DNA of 64,000 nucleotides, from the NCBI GenBank assembly GCA_007258455.2, contig VDFB02000001.1:12944299-13008298 (forward strand), written 5' to 3'. Positions 1 through 11,295 of this stretch are shown piece by piece. The notes beneath the pieces were generated by a model, which made no database searches, was not told where the DNA came from, and saw nothing but the letters and a program-made list of their open reading frames with translations. Position numbers and translations under genes: made by a program. How positions within the stretch are numbered: the first letter of the stretch is position 1; every line of letters starts with the position of its first letter. The DNA is from Sequoia sempervirens (lineage: Eukaryota > Streptophyta > Pinopsida > Cupressales > Cupressaceae).

Positions 1-40
1 TCCAAGATATTCCCCAAAATTTTAAGCTTCTTCTGAGGAA

Positions 41-260
41 CTGAGTTCCGATACCAATTGTTGGAATCAAGCAACATTGAGAGGGGGGGTGAATCATTGT
101 TGTGAAATTTTTAGATTTATTAATCTGATTCTTAAGGTGTTGACAACATTCAACAAAAATAAAAATGCATGCACATAAGACAAATAACCACAACACCATA
201 ACACAAGGATTTTTTACGTGGAAACCTTGATAGGAGAAAAACCATGGTGGAGGTCAATCC
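41..260 (-). mobile_element. Copia-type primer binding site and LTR 3' end (element runs off the left edge)
   Basis: On the minus strand the bases at 41-57 read as a primer binding site starting TTGGTATCGG, close to the initiator-Met tRNA site used by copia elements (TGGTATCAGAGC). It abuts an LTR terminus at 59 (TGTTGG on the plus strand, CCAACA on the minus). At about 205-245 lies the motif 'acgtggaaacc...gagaaaaaccatgg', which resembles the R-U5 part of many plant copia LTRs and recurs near 54885. The internal part of the element is therefore left of the window, and only its 5' LTR lies inside. I cannot place the other LTR boundary. Confidence 0.55.
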
Positions 261-1280
261 ACAATATTGTTCTAAGTATACTCAAAATAAAATATTACAA
301 ATGAGAATTCACTTGCATTCAGGAACACTGCCTAGAGCTCACTGCTCAAAAACTGAAAGGCTCACTGCCTTACAAAATTTTGGAATACGTCCAAATATTT
401 GAACTGATAAAGTAGCATCTACAAATGCCTGATTAAAGTTCTGATTAGGCTCAACAATTAAATTCTGGACCTTCTAATTAATTATACTCTTCTGCTTTGT
501 TCTGCTTCAATTTGCACCAAAAATCCTTAATACAGAAGTGAAATTGTGCATAATCACTCTACTGACCTTCTGTCATTTACAACATACATCAACTCACATC
601 GAACACACACCAAATTGATCACTTATATATATCTTCCACCAAGAATTCAATCGCTATATGTCGGCTTCAACAAAATAAGAAATGTTTACAAACAATTGGC
701 TCAAATCAACCATAATATTTAATGTGCATCCACAAGATTCGGCCACGGCATAGTGAGGACCCAAACCAAAAAGGTCAAACACAAAAATACTTAAACAATA
801 ACTCCTTAAATATTTGCGACAAACTATATTCACCAAGTCGGCCTCCAAATACTGGTGAACAGAAAATTAGTTCATTGGACCTTCTAACTTCCACCCAAAT
901 TTATACAAGGCACCAAGATTTATAGACAACACAGATTGTGCATCAAACAATACTCCCTAAGATCCACAACAAAAAAATAATAATATAAAATCTGAATATG
1001 AATCGAAGAACACGAAATTATCGGATGCTCTGTTCTAACTTAACTGATAATCACTAATCTTCAATCTATCTGTCAGTATCAACAAAATGCAATGTACAGA
1101 TTGACTAGCTGACAAGGGTTTCCATCAATGACAACACCATAAAGCATGTGCAGTGTCTCTTTCCAACAGTCATGCCATTTTGGACTTTTGCAAAAATACG
1201 CTCCCCTCTACTCGCCATCCCACTCTTGTATATCAAAAATAGGGACATTACAATACTTTGTATAGATTTTTTAAAATACT
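261..1280. other. Anonymous AT-rich DNA, probably rest of the LTR
   Basis: No credible coding frame. It probably includes the U3/R part of the LTR that ends at base 59, since LTRs of this type are often over 1 kb, but no terminal CA plus target duplication could be fixed. Confidence 0.3.
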
Positions 1281-1402
1281 TTATTAATCTCTCTTTTAAC
1301 CAAAGGATCATAATATCCTTTATTTTCCATCTCCCTTTTAATTCTAAAGGGGTATTTCATAGATTTCTCTTCTTTTGGGGAAAAAATCACATAACAATTA
1401 TC
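1281..1402. repeat. Dispersed ~120-bp repeat, the copy without a SINE
   Basis: This segment ('tttattaatctctctttt' through 'cttttggggaaa') matches 13965-14285 almost base for base. The second copy is interrupted after 'attaatctctctttt' by a 192-bp tRNA-related SINE and a repeat of that motif. This copy is therefore a pre-insertion (empty) site for that SINE. The repeat itself is of unknown type, perhaps part of an LTR. Confidence 0.7.
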
Positions 1403-4400
1403 CCCCTATAAATTAGTTGTTGTCCTCAGTAACATGCGATACATCTACATCACAACTCAAAACATATAATCAATAATTAACATAATTGATATTGAATACA
1501 TTCATTCTTCATATATATATATATAAATATATATTCATCTACATCCTTTTCTTCTTTCAATTCATAGATATCTCTCTTTGATTGCTTGAAGGCATTTATT
1601 TTTTTCAATCAAAATTATGACAAGTATTGTACATACATACATATAATAATTTTACAATTGAAGAAACTAAGGCTCTTTTATATGTTTAATCACATATATT
1701 TCAATTTAATCAATTTTCTCGCATGTAACTCCTTCAAAGTATTACAATGTAATCACACAATTGCATATCCAATGCTATCTGGCCATTCATAGTTTATAAA
1801 AATGTATAAATATATCTTCAACATACATTCCAAGATGATATTCATGCATTCCAAACAATGTGAATATCCTCTTTTCAAATAGAATCTTAGTTTTATACAA
1901 TTAAGACTTAAAACAAAAGATACACATAATCTCACAATGCATTTTAAATAGCAATTTATTGTCACCTAGAGAGTACTTCATAAGGAAATCCTAGCTTTTT
2001 CCTTTAAGAAACAAGGTTAATTCTATATCAATTAACTTCTAGGATGAAGATTTGTTCAATTATGTGGTTTGATGAAGTTTTGGCTATAAAAATGAGGATA
2101 CCTCACATTGACAACCATGTTGTAAACCTAATAGTAAAGTGGAATATAACTTTTTATTGGGGATATCATCATAAAAATAAATATTAAGGGTACATAAGGA
2201 GAGGAAATATTATGTCATTCCATAAATACATCCCTAGGCTTGGACATCTATTGATATATGATATTATTAGATTGTGTATGACAAAATAATTAGTAATTTT
2301 AATTTTCTTAGAGGTTGTCTCTCCCCCTCTAAAACTTAACATGTCTCGATGTCTCATCCTAAGAAGAAACACAATATTTTCAAGTTTTAAGATCTAGAAA
2401 TAGCTTGCCCCTATGGGTTATATCCTATAAATATTTTATTCTCAACAATTCATTCCAAACATATTGTCATTTCTCTAAATTTAAAATTTAAGTCCAAGGG
2501 CCTATGGGTTATGGACCCATAATGTAGCTTAAAATAGACTTATGTAACAAACTTGGGTGTACCTTGATATTTATATCAAATTCATTAAGAAACATGTATG
2601 GTTAATATTGATGTTCTTGATCTTTAATCATGAATGTAGAGAAACTCTAATCAAGAGGAATACAACCAATGTTGGTTTTTATAGAAATTAGCATTTGGAA
2701 GAGCTTAACACCTAAATGCTATCTCCATCTTGTCCAAATCATAAGAATACAATGTAAGCTTCTTACATTAGGAACCAAAGAGATACATTCCTCAACCAAG
2801 TGAACCACTAGATGATCAAGGCCAATGTGAGTTACAAGAATAAAATAAAAAGATGCTCCACAACAAGGATGATTGGAATCAACAACATGGGTAATGTTAA
2901 AGAAAAAATTGATATAAGATCAAGTAATGGAAACAATGCAAGTTGGAAGTATATAAACAAGCACTCTATGCCTCGTTATAAAATTCAAATAAGGATAAAT
3001 TCATGAATTCTTATATTTCTTAAAGAATTGTGTGAAAATCCAAGTCCCCATAGCCTCATCAAGGGAAGAAAATAATGTCTTATAAATGTAATCTTATTCA
3101 TGTGGGAATGCAAAATAGTGTGATTGATCTAGATCATCAAAAGAGAAGTGAAGAAAGAATAGATGTTTACAAATCCATGGTTGCACATTAATCATCATGT
3201 GTAGTGCCATATCAAACCCAAAGGAAACTTAATTCTTTGTTTGAGAATCTTAATCCTTAAAAAGACTCCCTATCATATCAAGATAATTAATTCAAATTAC
3301 CTTTGATACGGGCCACCATCATGTGTAAGGTTTCTAGTCATCATGATCATTTGATTCTCTTGTTGAATATTCTACCAAAAGCCTAAATCAACAACATATA
3401 TCACATCAACGATGAGGAGGCGAGGAGGCTCTCTAGGCATCACATGAAGAGAAAAATCAAGGATATGAAATTATGTTGTTATATTATCACTAGATTCCTT
3501 CATTTTTTTTCATTTGGTTAGTAGGAACAAGAGCAATACATGATGCTTTATCCATTGGACAAGATTTTTATTACTTATACTTTGTTATGGGAAATGTGTT
3601 TACTTAGAGCTAGACTCTAGAATTTTACTTGTTCCTAATGAAAAAATTGAAGGCATGGATTACCATCCATAGCTTAAAAAAATATTGTAAAGAGACTAAT
3701 ATTAATGTATCTAGAGCAAGGATGAAGATAAGTCTCTATTTCATGGCTTCCATAAATGCCTAAGACATTGGCTTTGAGTATAGATGAAGAAGATGAAGTC
3801 AATGTGGAGCTAGGAGGGATACACACCTAATAATTATTGTCACTACAAACCAAGGGAAGATCTGAATCATTGACAAAGGTGAAATATTTATCTTTAAGGG
3901 TGCATGGATCCTTGACCTATAAGGTAGATGTCATTTAACCCTATCATAATTGTAGATCAATGGTGAAGACACCACCTTGTCTTCACTAAGATAAGCTATG
4001 TACTTCTTACAATATGATACACCAATAAATGGTTTCTCTACAAACATCATGAAATGATTTGCATGAATACACATAATGGATTTGTTGAGAAAATTTGAGC
4101 ATCGATCAATTCATAATGAAGGGTAGTTCTATGTTATATATCATAGTCGGAATTAATAAAAATGGGAGCAACATATTTCACATTGTGGAAAAATAAATGG
4201 GTACATGAAACAATCAACAATGTGCCTCAAATATATTGATTCCTTCAATTTGGGTCAATCTATTGTGTCTCTAAATATAGAAACATTAACATGTAACTTC
4301 TAGTTGACCTAACTTCTTATCCATGCATACATTTTTTATTATTGTGATTGTAGACTAGGGATGTACTTAGAAATGATCCTTGAATTTGATATACTTCCGT

Positions 4401-4571
4401 TGAAGGACAATCAAAATATTGCAAATGCTAAGAAAATTATGTCCAAACCCTCCAAGTGCATAGAGAGCCAGACTGTCAATGCCTAACTAATATTGTTTGG
4501 TCATATTAACAAATAGTTTATCACGAAGCTCAATTAACATAACTTTGGAAGCTAGTGATTGAAAGAATGAA
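1403..4571. other. Anonymous decayed intergenic DNA
   Basis: About 3.2 kb with no recognisable protein similarity in any frame; the open stretches are short and full of stops. There is a short (AT)n run near 1511-1530. The 3' part (2800-4470) has a base composition like decayed retroelement internal sequence, but I could not identify a domain. Confidence 0.4.
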
Positions 4572-4576
4572 GGAAC

Positions 4577-5290
4577 TGTGAAAATTCCATTGCAGTTACT
4601 GATTATTAATCTCCTATCTATATAGATTATTAGACTGGAGAAAATTAATTCACAACAAATATTGAAAAATAACACAACTGCAACTTCCCAAATAAAACTA
4701 TAGGAATAGAGAAGAAAACATGCAAAATAATGAACACAATATTTTTGGACAAATTGTCCCTAGAAAAACCTCGAAGGGAAAACCAGTACTGCAGATGAGG
4801 AATTTTATTAAGCTTTAGCAAATCAAAAGATACATAAATTTATTACCTCTTGTTAGCAAAGCTCCGACAATATTCTTCTCTAGAAATTCTTCCCCCAATT
4901 TCTCCTGCTGAAATTTCACTACTATTGTCTCCAACGCTATCATTGTCCCCTTGCTATTACTGCAAAACTATTTTCTATCACTCCAAATTCATTTTCTATC
5001 ACTACAAATTATTTTCAAGTGTGTGTTCTCCAAATGGCCATTGATCCCCTTTTATACTCTCCGCATTGAAAAACCAATGGCCATAATTTAATCTCAATCA
5101 ATGGCTGAGATTAATTAGACTCTAACAAACCCTAACTAACTAGATTCTAGAAGTCTCTAGAGGAATCAATTAATTAATTAAATAATTATCTAGACAACTA
5201 ACTCCATTCTATAAGTCTCTAGAAAAATCAATTAATTAATTAAATATTTCTTGGGTTTGGAGACACCTATCCAAGCTACCTAGATTAACA
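4577..5290 (-). repeat. 3' LTR of the copia element
   Basis: 714 bp. It aligns along its length with 10598-11290; shared landmarks include 'ttgcagttactgattatta' at the left end and 'ttgggtttggagacacct' near the right. Its minus-strand start is TGTTAATC. A purine tract (AAGAGGGAG on the minus strand, 5291-5299) adjoins it, as expected for a PPT. Many substitutions separate it from its partner, so the insertion is old. Confidence 0.9.
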
Positions 5291-7278
5291 CTCCCTCTTA
5301 GCGAGGAAGGTGTTTTGCATGACACCCAACATATCTTTGAAGAAGATGAATTTTTCCTTCCCCAATGCCTTGGTCAAAATGTTTTCTACTTGTTGATCTG
5401 TAGGTATATATTGTAGTTGAACAATCTTCCATTGTACATAGTCCCTGATGAAGTGATATCTGATGTTTGTATGCTTAGACCTATCATGAAACACCAGATT
5501 CTCAGACAATTTGATGCAACTCTGATTGTCATAGTGTATCACCGTAGTCTCGACCCTCTTAACAAACAAGGCTACCAACAACTTCTGAAGCCATATTGCC
5601 TCACACATCACCATGCTAGTTGCTATGTATTATGCTTTTGCAAAGCTCAAAGCCACAAACTTCTACTTCCTATTGTACCAAGAGACAACTCCTGATCCTA
5701 AACTAAATCAACACCTTGAAGTGCCTTTCCTGTCTGCTATACTACCTACCCAATTTGTGTCAATATAGCCAATCAACTTGATACCATCACCTCGAGCATA
5801 TTTGATTCCATACTCAATTGTACCAAACAAATAACGCAACACATGCTTTGACTCTATCCAATGCACTCTCTTCGACTCAACCATGAAATGAATAAGAGAG
5901 TTTAGTGCAAAGGATATATTTGGCCTAGTGTTGACCAAATACATGAGAGATCCAATCAATTGCTTGTATAAGGTGGGGTCTACATCCTTCTCCCTAGATG
6001 ATTCTACCTTCTTCCAATTCATGATCATAGGAGTGGACATGGCTCTGCAATCCTCTATCTCAAACCTTCTCAAGATTTTGATGCAGTATTTCCCCTTTCC
6101 AAGGAAAATCTCTCCATTTTTCTGTCATACCTCCATGCCGAGAAATTAGTAATAAGCCCCAAATCCTTCATCTCAAACTCTGCTGCAAGGTCCCTCTTGC
6201 ACTCCTCTATGAGCCCTAGTGAACTTATTAAAAACAAGTCGTCCACATATAGAACAAGAATGAGAACCTCACCCCCAACCACCAATTAGTAGAGGTTAGC
6301 ATCTACTTCACTCTTCATGAGTCCCATTCCCTACAAGTATTTATCAATGTGCTCATACCACGCCTTGGGAGCCTGCTTGAGTCTGTACAAAGCTCTCTTC
6401 AATCTGCACAAGTTGGTTTCGCTGTTGTGTGCTACAAAGCCCTCTGGTTGTTCTATGTATACCTCTTCTATCAATTCACCATTAAGAAACATCATCTTGA
6501 CATCCATTTGATAGATCTGCCATCCCATCTGTGTTGCAAGTGAGATCATAGCTCGTATAGAAGTATACCTAGCCACTGGAGCGAATGTCTCCTCATAGTC
6601 AATCCCTCCTTTTGAGAGAACCCCTTGGCCACGAACCTTGCCTTTTATTTCTCGATGCTACCATCTACACCATGCTTGATCTTATAGATCCAACATGATC
6701 CAACCACTGCCCTATATGTCGGTCTAGGCACAACCTCTCACACATCATTTTGCACTATTGAGGTATATTCCTCAACCATCACATCTTACCACACTTGATA
6801 CTTTGTGGCCTCCTAATAGCTAGAAGGCTCAATATCTACCAACCAACTAACTAATGCCATACGGTCATTATACCTGGCTGGTTGTCTCTACTATCTACTA
6901 CTCATCCTAGGAGCTCCCACAAACTCCTAAGTATCCTTATGTCTCGGTTGGTTCCTACTTCAAACTGTAGAGGATGAAGTATCAACCTCCATGTCTTCCT
7001 AATGCATCTCTTGGAGTTGTTGCATCTGTTGCTCCATACTTTGTGAACTCTTAGCACTTGAGCTTGTGCTTGTACTAGTAACTGTACTCGAGCTTCACAG
7101 CCCCTAATCCGGTTGAACTATCCTTGGAACTTTTGTTGGCTGCTTACTCTGATCATCTACTGGAAAATATTTGGACCTCCTAAATGCTTTTTCCTCCATG
7201 AACTTGACATCATGCCTAACTATAATCCTCCTGTCCCCTGGAATAAATATCTAATATGCCTTTGAGGTTTCACTGTAC
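5285..7278 (-). pseudogene. Copia pol, reverse transcriptase and RNase H part (broken)
   Basis: Minus-strand fragments in several frames give a copia reverse transcriptase and RNase H. They include GWQIYQMDVK and the LNGEL...VYIEQPEGF block (6331-6576), the catalytic LYVDD (6070-6285), the RNase H side with LYKQLIGSLMYL and RPNISFALN (5708-6073), and the C-terminal KHTNIRYHFIRD and ILTKALGKEKF (5285-5614). The normal product is one continuous polyprotein that copies element RNA into DNA in virus-like particles. Here it is split by frameshifts and stops and upstream by the inserted solo LTR. The YVDD catalytic residues remain readable, but no intact enzyme can be made. Confidence 0.9.
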
Positions 7279-8472
7279 CCTACTATAGACACATAAAATA
7301 TACATGTGTCTGATCCTGATTCACTAATTTCAATCCATCCTTAATCATCCCTCTACTAACCATTTTAATCAAATAATCTTTATTTGATTAAAATTCATCA
7401 TAATTCCCCTTTAGTTAAATAAATCAATTCTATTTAATTAAATCTCTAAAGTCTTTCTATTAAATTAAATAAATTAACCTTAATTTAATTTAATCTAACA
7501 TCATCCCCCTTTAATTAAATAAATCAAAATGTTTATTTAATTAAGTCAAAATCATATTCCTCTCACCTTTGATTTTAAATCAACCCAAAAATATAAATCA
7601 AGTTGTCACATCAACTAATCTCTTTTTAAATTAATCAAATCATAATTAATCTTAATCTCAACCCATCACATCCTCTAGCTTTTGCAACTTGCACAAGAAA
7701 ATCATTTAATTGATTTATTAAATCCTCTATTTCCCTCAAAATGGCATCAAAAGGGAATATTCTTCCAACTTTGAAAATCCCTCCAAGTGGATTTGTCCTT
7801 GCAATAAAGCATTTAACTCCTCTTACATGTCCTTGTGCATTGATCCAAGTGGCATTTAAGTCATTTTCTTCCCCCTTCAACATGTCATTTCACAAATTTG
7901 AAATGCCACCTAATAACATTTATTGCTACATTCATCAAAATGTGCTCAACCTTCCTCCATTCACATCTTGACAAGTGGCATTTGGCCATTGATTGAAGAT
8001 TAGTCCCACATTCATCCCTTTTTCCTTATTCTCCATCACTCTCATCTATAAATAAGAGGCTTTTCTTCTCATTTTGGATCCACAACTTAGAGAAAATTTA
8101 CTATCTTCATCTTTAGAGAAGATTCATCCATTTCCATAGCATTTCTCCATCATCATAGCTAGGTTATTGTAGATTTCATCAAGGAATCACATTGTTCATC
8201 ATCATCAAGTGGATCAATCTTCATCAAGCTTGCAAAGGAGTTGGGAAAGGGCCATTTTCCACATCAAAATGGAACCAATTCCCCCATGGGATTGATAGTT
8301 TGCATGCTTAAATAGGATTTAATATTTTTTCTTGTTTTATTCTTCATCTCTTTCCTATTTTGAGCATTGTAGATGAACTACATGGGGAATCTTAGTTCTA
8401 ACTTCCATATGGATCTAATATTGTGTTTGTTTGCTATGTTTGTGCAGGTCTAGGATTGGAGTTCACACCTAC
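7279..8472. mobile_element. Solo LTR inserted in copia integrase, with target duplication
   Basis: Bases 7284-8467 are not copia sequence. They resemble the LTRs at 16686-17774 and 36444-37534: all share repeated 'ttaattaaataaatc' blocks, 'catgtccttgtgcattga', 'catcttgacaagtggcat' and 'ggattgggaaagggc'. The copy starts TATAGACA (TGTAGACA in the others), ends TTCACA, and is flanked by CCTAC at 7279-7283 and 8468-8472. No PBS, PPT or internal region adjoins it, so it is a solo LTR left by LTR-LTR recombination. The reading frame of the copia integrase (ending ...RGYFVG) resumes on the other side (...YSETSK). Confidence 0.88.
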
Positions 8473-9797
8473 AAAATACCCTCTCTCTGTAGTCTGATCT
8501 AACTTGGAACATGTAGGCCCCGGAATGTGACAATACACCAAACTCTCAAATATCGTGAAGTGGTTGACATCTGGCTTCTTCCCTGAGAATGCCTCCTCTA
8601 GTGTCATCTTTCCCAATACCTTATGTGGAACCCTATTCTGTATGTAAATTGTTGTACTACATGCCTCTGCCCATAAGTAACGTGGCATATCCTGGTCATA
8701 CAACATAGCCCTTGCTACCTCTGATATAGAATGATTCTTCCTCTCAACAACCCCATTCTATAGTCGGTTGTAAAGAACAATCCACTCTCTCTTAATTCCT
8801 TCCCTAGTATAGAACTTTTGGAACTCTTTCCCTTTGTACTCACCTCCATTATCTAACTGAAGAACCTTTATCTTCCTACCTATCGAATTCTCCACAAGAG
8901 CTTTGAACTCTTGGAAGAGACTAAAGACCTCATCCTAGGTCTTCAAGAAGTATATCCAAGTCTTCATGGATAAATCATCTATAAAAGTAACAAAGTACTT
9001 GTACCCTCTGAGAGACTTCGTCAGCATTGTTCCACATATATCTGAATGTGCTAGATCAAGAACACCCTTGGATTTGGTGTCACTCCTTGGAAAAGATGCT
9101 TTCACAAACTTCCCCAACACACATCCCTTACATCATCATGCTCTGTGTTCACCTCTGGAACACCTATCATTGTCTCACGAAGCAATTTAAGTTCTCCATG
9201 ATGTATATGGCCCATCCTTCTATTCCATAGCTCTCCTTGATCTCTAGAATTATTGTTGCTCATCAGTTCCTTATAAGTATCAAACTGCAACCTGTAAAGT
9301 CGACCACTCCTTACTCCAATAGCTATGGGTGATTTCCAATCCTTATGCTTGATTAACACATTTTCCCCTCTAAAGAGTACATTGTAGCCTTTATTCTGAA
9401 GGACAGATACAAAAATCATATTCATACCCAAGCTTGGTACATGCAACACATCATGAATGGAAATCAACTTGCCATTCTCCCTCTGAAATAAAATAGTCCC
9501 TTTCCCAACTAGATTAAGTTTGGACATGTTCCCCATATAAATCTATATTATGATGTCCTCCTTATAACTGGAGAAGTACTCTCTAACTCGTATCATATGA
9601 AATGATTCCCCGCTGTCTATATACCAAACACCCTGTGAGGTTGATCTAACCATACAAGCTATGAGTGCAAACTCATCCTCTATTCTACTACAGAGCTCAT
9701 CTTCTTCTTGCCTTTCTTTTTCATTTGTCTTCCTTTGTGGGAAATCGTTGACATAGTGGCCAAACTCGTGACAGCCAAAGCATTTGATCTTAGACAA
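8473..9797 (-). pseudogene. Copia pol, zinc knuckle, protease and integrase part (broken)
   Basis: Reading from 9797 on the minus strand: a CCHC-type knuckle (CFGCHEFGHYVNDF) in which the last Cys is replaced by Phe; the aspartic protease site WYIDSGESFHM; a GAG-pre-integrase stretch (LWNRRMGHIHHGELKLL); and integrase with a catalytic Asp in HSDICGT, a second in LQLDNGGEY and Glu in VERKNHS. After RGYFVG the frame runs into the solo LTR. At least one frameshift lies between 9100 and 9140. The family cuts the polyprotein (protease) and joins element DNA to the chromosome (integrase). This copy is inactive. Confidence 0.9.
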
Positions 9798-9799
9798 AT

Positions 9800-10470
9800 C
9801 CTTCTCACTTTGTGGTTTTGATCCTTTGCTAGACCCCTTCTTCGCTTTCCCTTTTCCTATTTTGCCTCACTTTTTTAACTCTTACTGTTGGTTACATGAC
9901 AAGACTTAGTCTAAGCTCCTCTTGATTGAAGTCACTCCATAGTCAATCCCAACTCGGTAAGGTGTCTCATCCATTTATAACTTGAACAAAGACATCCCAC
10001 TGCTTAGTAAACCCATTTAGGGCTATTCGTACTAGCTTGTCATCATCTGGTTTATCTCTAACAACTACCAACTCATCCTTGAAAATTTTGAGTATGGTGA
10101 GGTAACTTGTAACGTCTTCTCCCTTGTTCATCTGAGTATTCATCAACTTTTCTCTAAGAATCAACTCTCAATTAATGGTAGCATTCTGGTACAGATTCAA
10201 AATGGCGTCCCACATCTTCTTCATTGTATCTAACTCTGTGACATGTGAAACAATATGGTCCTTAACTCTGCCAAGAATCAACCTCCTCACCTTGGCATCT
10301 TCCTTCTTATATGCTAAGAGCTATGTTGGCTATGTACGTACAACTACAACACTAGTCACATATTCCTTGATACCATTCTCTTCCGACAATAAAGAAATTT
10401 TGGCTTTCCAGACACCAAAATTTGAGGCTTCATCCAATTTGTCCTGATCTCTTAAACCTGCTGAGGCCAT
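9800..10470 (-). pseudogene. Copia gag (broken)
   Basis: An ATG at 10470 starts MASAGLRDQDKLDEASNFGVWKAKI, a typical copia gag N-terminus. The middle part (9967-10164) has REKLMNTQMNKGEDVTSYL and KLVRIALNGF, as in the UBN2-type gag domain (normally LxxLRMKEGDSVQDHL and ILRSLPxxY). The family forms the particle shell around element RNA. Stops and frameshifts between the parts make it a pseudogene. The start lies just downstream of the PBS, as expected. Confidence 0.85.
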
Positions 10471-10582
10471 CTCAAAAGATAAAATAATAAAAATAAAAAT
10501 AATTTTGAAGAGGTAGGATTGGGTTTTATAAACCCTCAATTTTTCCTTCCTATGCTTGCGTTGAGCTTTTTTTTCTCTCAGA

Positions 10583-10597
10583 TCTGCTCTAATACCA
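10583..10597 (-). other. Primer binding site of the copia element
   Basis: The minus-strand sequence TGGTATTAGAGCAGA directly abuts the 3' end of the right-hand LTR. It matches the 3' end of initiator-Met tRNA (complement TGGTATCAGAGC) with one change. It fixes this LTR as the 5' LTR and the element as minus-strand. Confidence 0.9.
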
Positions 10598-11290
10598 TTT
10601 GAAAATTCTATTGCAGTTACTGATTATTAATCTCTTATCTATATAGATTATTTGACTGTAGAAAATTAATTCACAGCAAAAATTGAAAAATAACACAACT
10701 GTAACTTCACAAATAAAACTACAAGAATAGAGAAGAAAACATGCAAAATAATGAACACAATATTTTTGGAGAAATTGTCCCTGAAAAAACCCCGAAGGGA
10801 AAACTAGTACTGCAGATGAGGAATTTTATTAAACTTTAGCAAATAAAAAGATACATAAACTACTTGCCTCTTACTGGCAAAGCTCTAGCAATATTCTTCT
10901 CCTAAAATTCTTCCCCCAATTTCTCTTGTTGAAATTCCACTATTGTTGTCTCCAACACTATCATTGTGCCCTTGCTATTACTGCAAAATTATTTTCTATC
11001 ACTACAAATACTTCTCAAGTGTGTGTTCTCCAAATTCCCATTGATCCCTTTTTATACTCTCCTCATTGAAAAACCAATGGCCATGATTTAATCTCAATCA
11101 ATGGCTAAGATCAATTAGACTCTAACAAATCCTAATTAACTGGATTCTAGAAGTCTCTAGAGGAATCAATTAATTAATTATATAATTATCTTGACAACTA
11201 ACTCCTTTGTAGAAGTCTCCAGAAAAATCAATTAATTAATTAAATATTTCTTGGGTTTGGAGACACCTGCCCAAGCTACCTAAATTAATA
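10598..11290 (-). repeat. 5' LTR of the copia element
   Basis: 693 bp, the partner of 4577-5290. It is followed on the right by the target duplication GGAAC (11291-11295). R-U5-like sequence ('ccccgaagggaaaactagtactgcag') lies near its minus-strand 3' end. Confidence 0.9.
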
Positions 11291-11295
11291 GGAAC

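Larger units (their letters stand above)
4572..11295 (-). mobile_element. Complete, inactive Ty1/copia retrotransposon
   Basis: A full-length minus-strand copia element. The two LTRs (4577-5290 and 10598-11290) are flanked by the 5-bp target duplication GGAAC at 4572-4576 and 11291-11295. The 5' LTR (right side) is followed by a PBS with TGGTATTAGAGC, and the 3' LTR (left side) is preceded by a short purine tract. Between them, in order on the minus strand, are gag with a zinc knuckle, aspartic protease (WYIDSG), GAG-pre-integrase, integrase, reverse transcriptase (YVDD) and RNase H: the Ty1/copia order. All parts carry stops and frameshifts, and the LTRs have diverged, so it cannot move on its own. 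A 1.2-kb solo LTR of another family interrupts the integrase. Confidence 0.93.
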
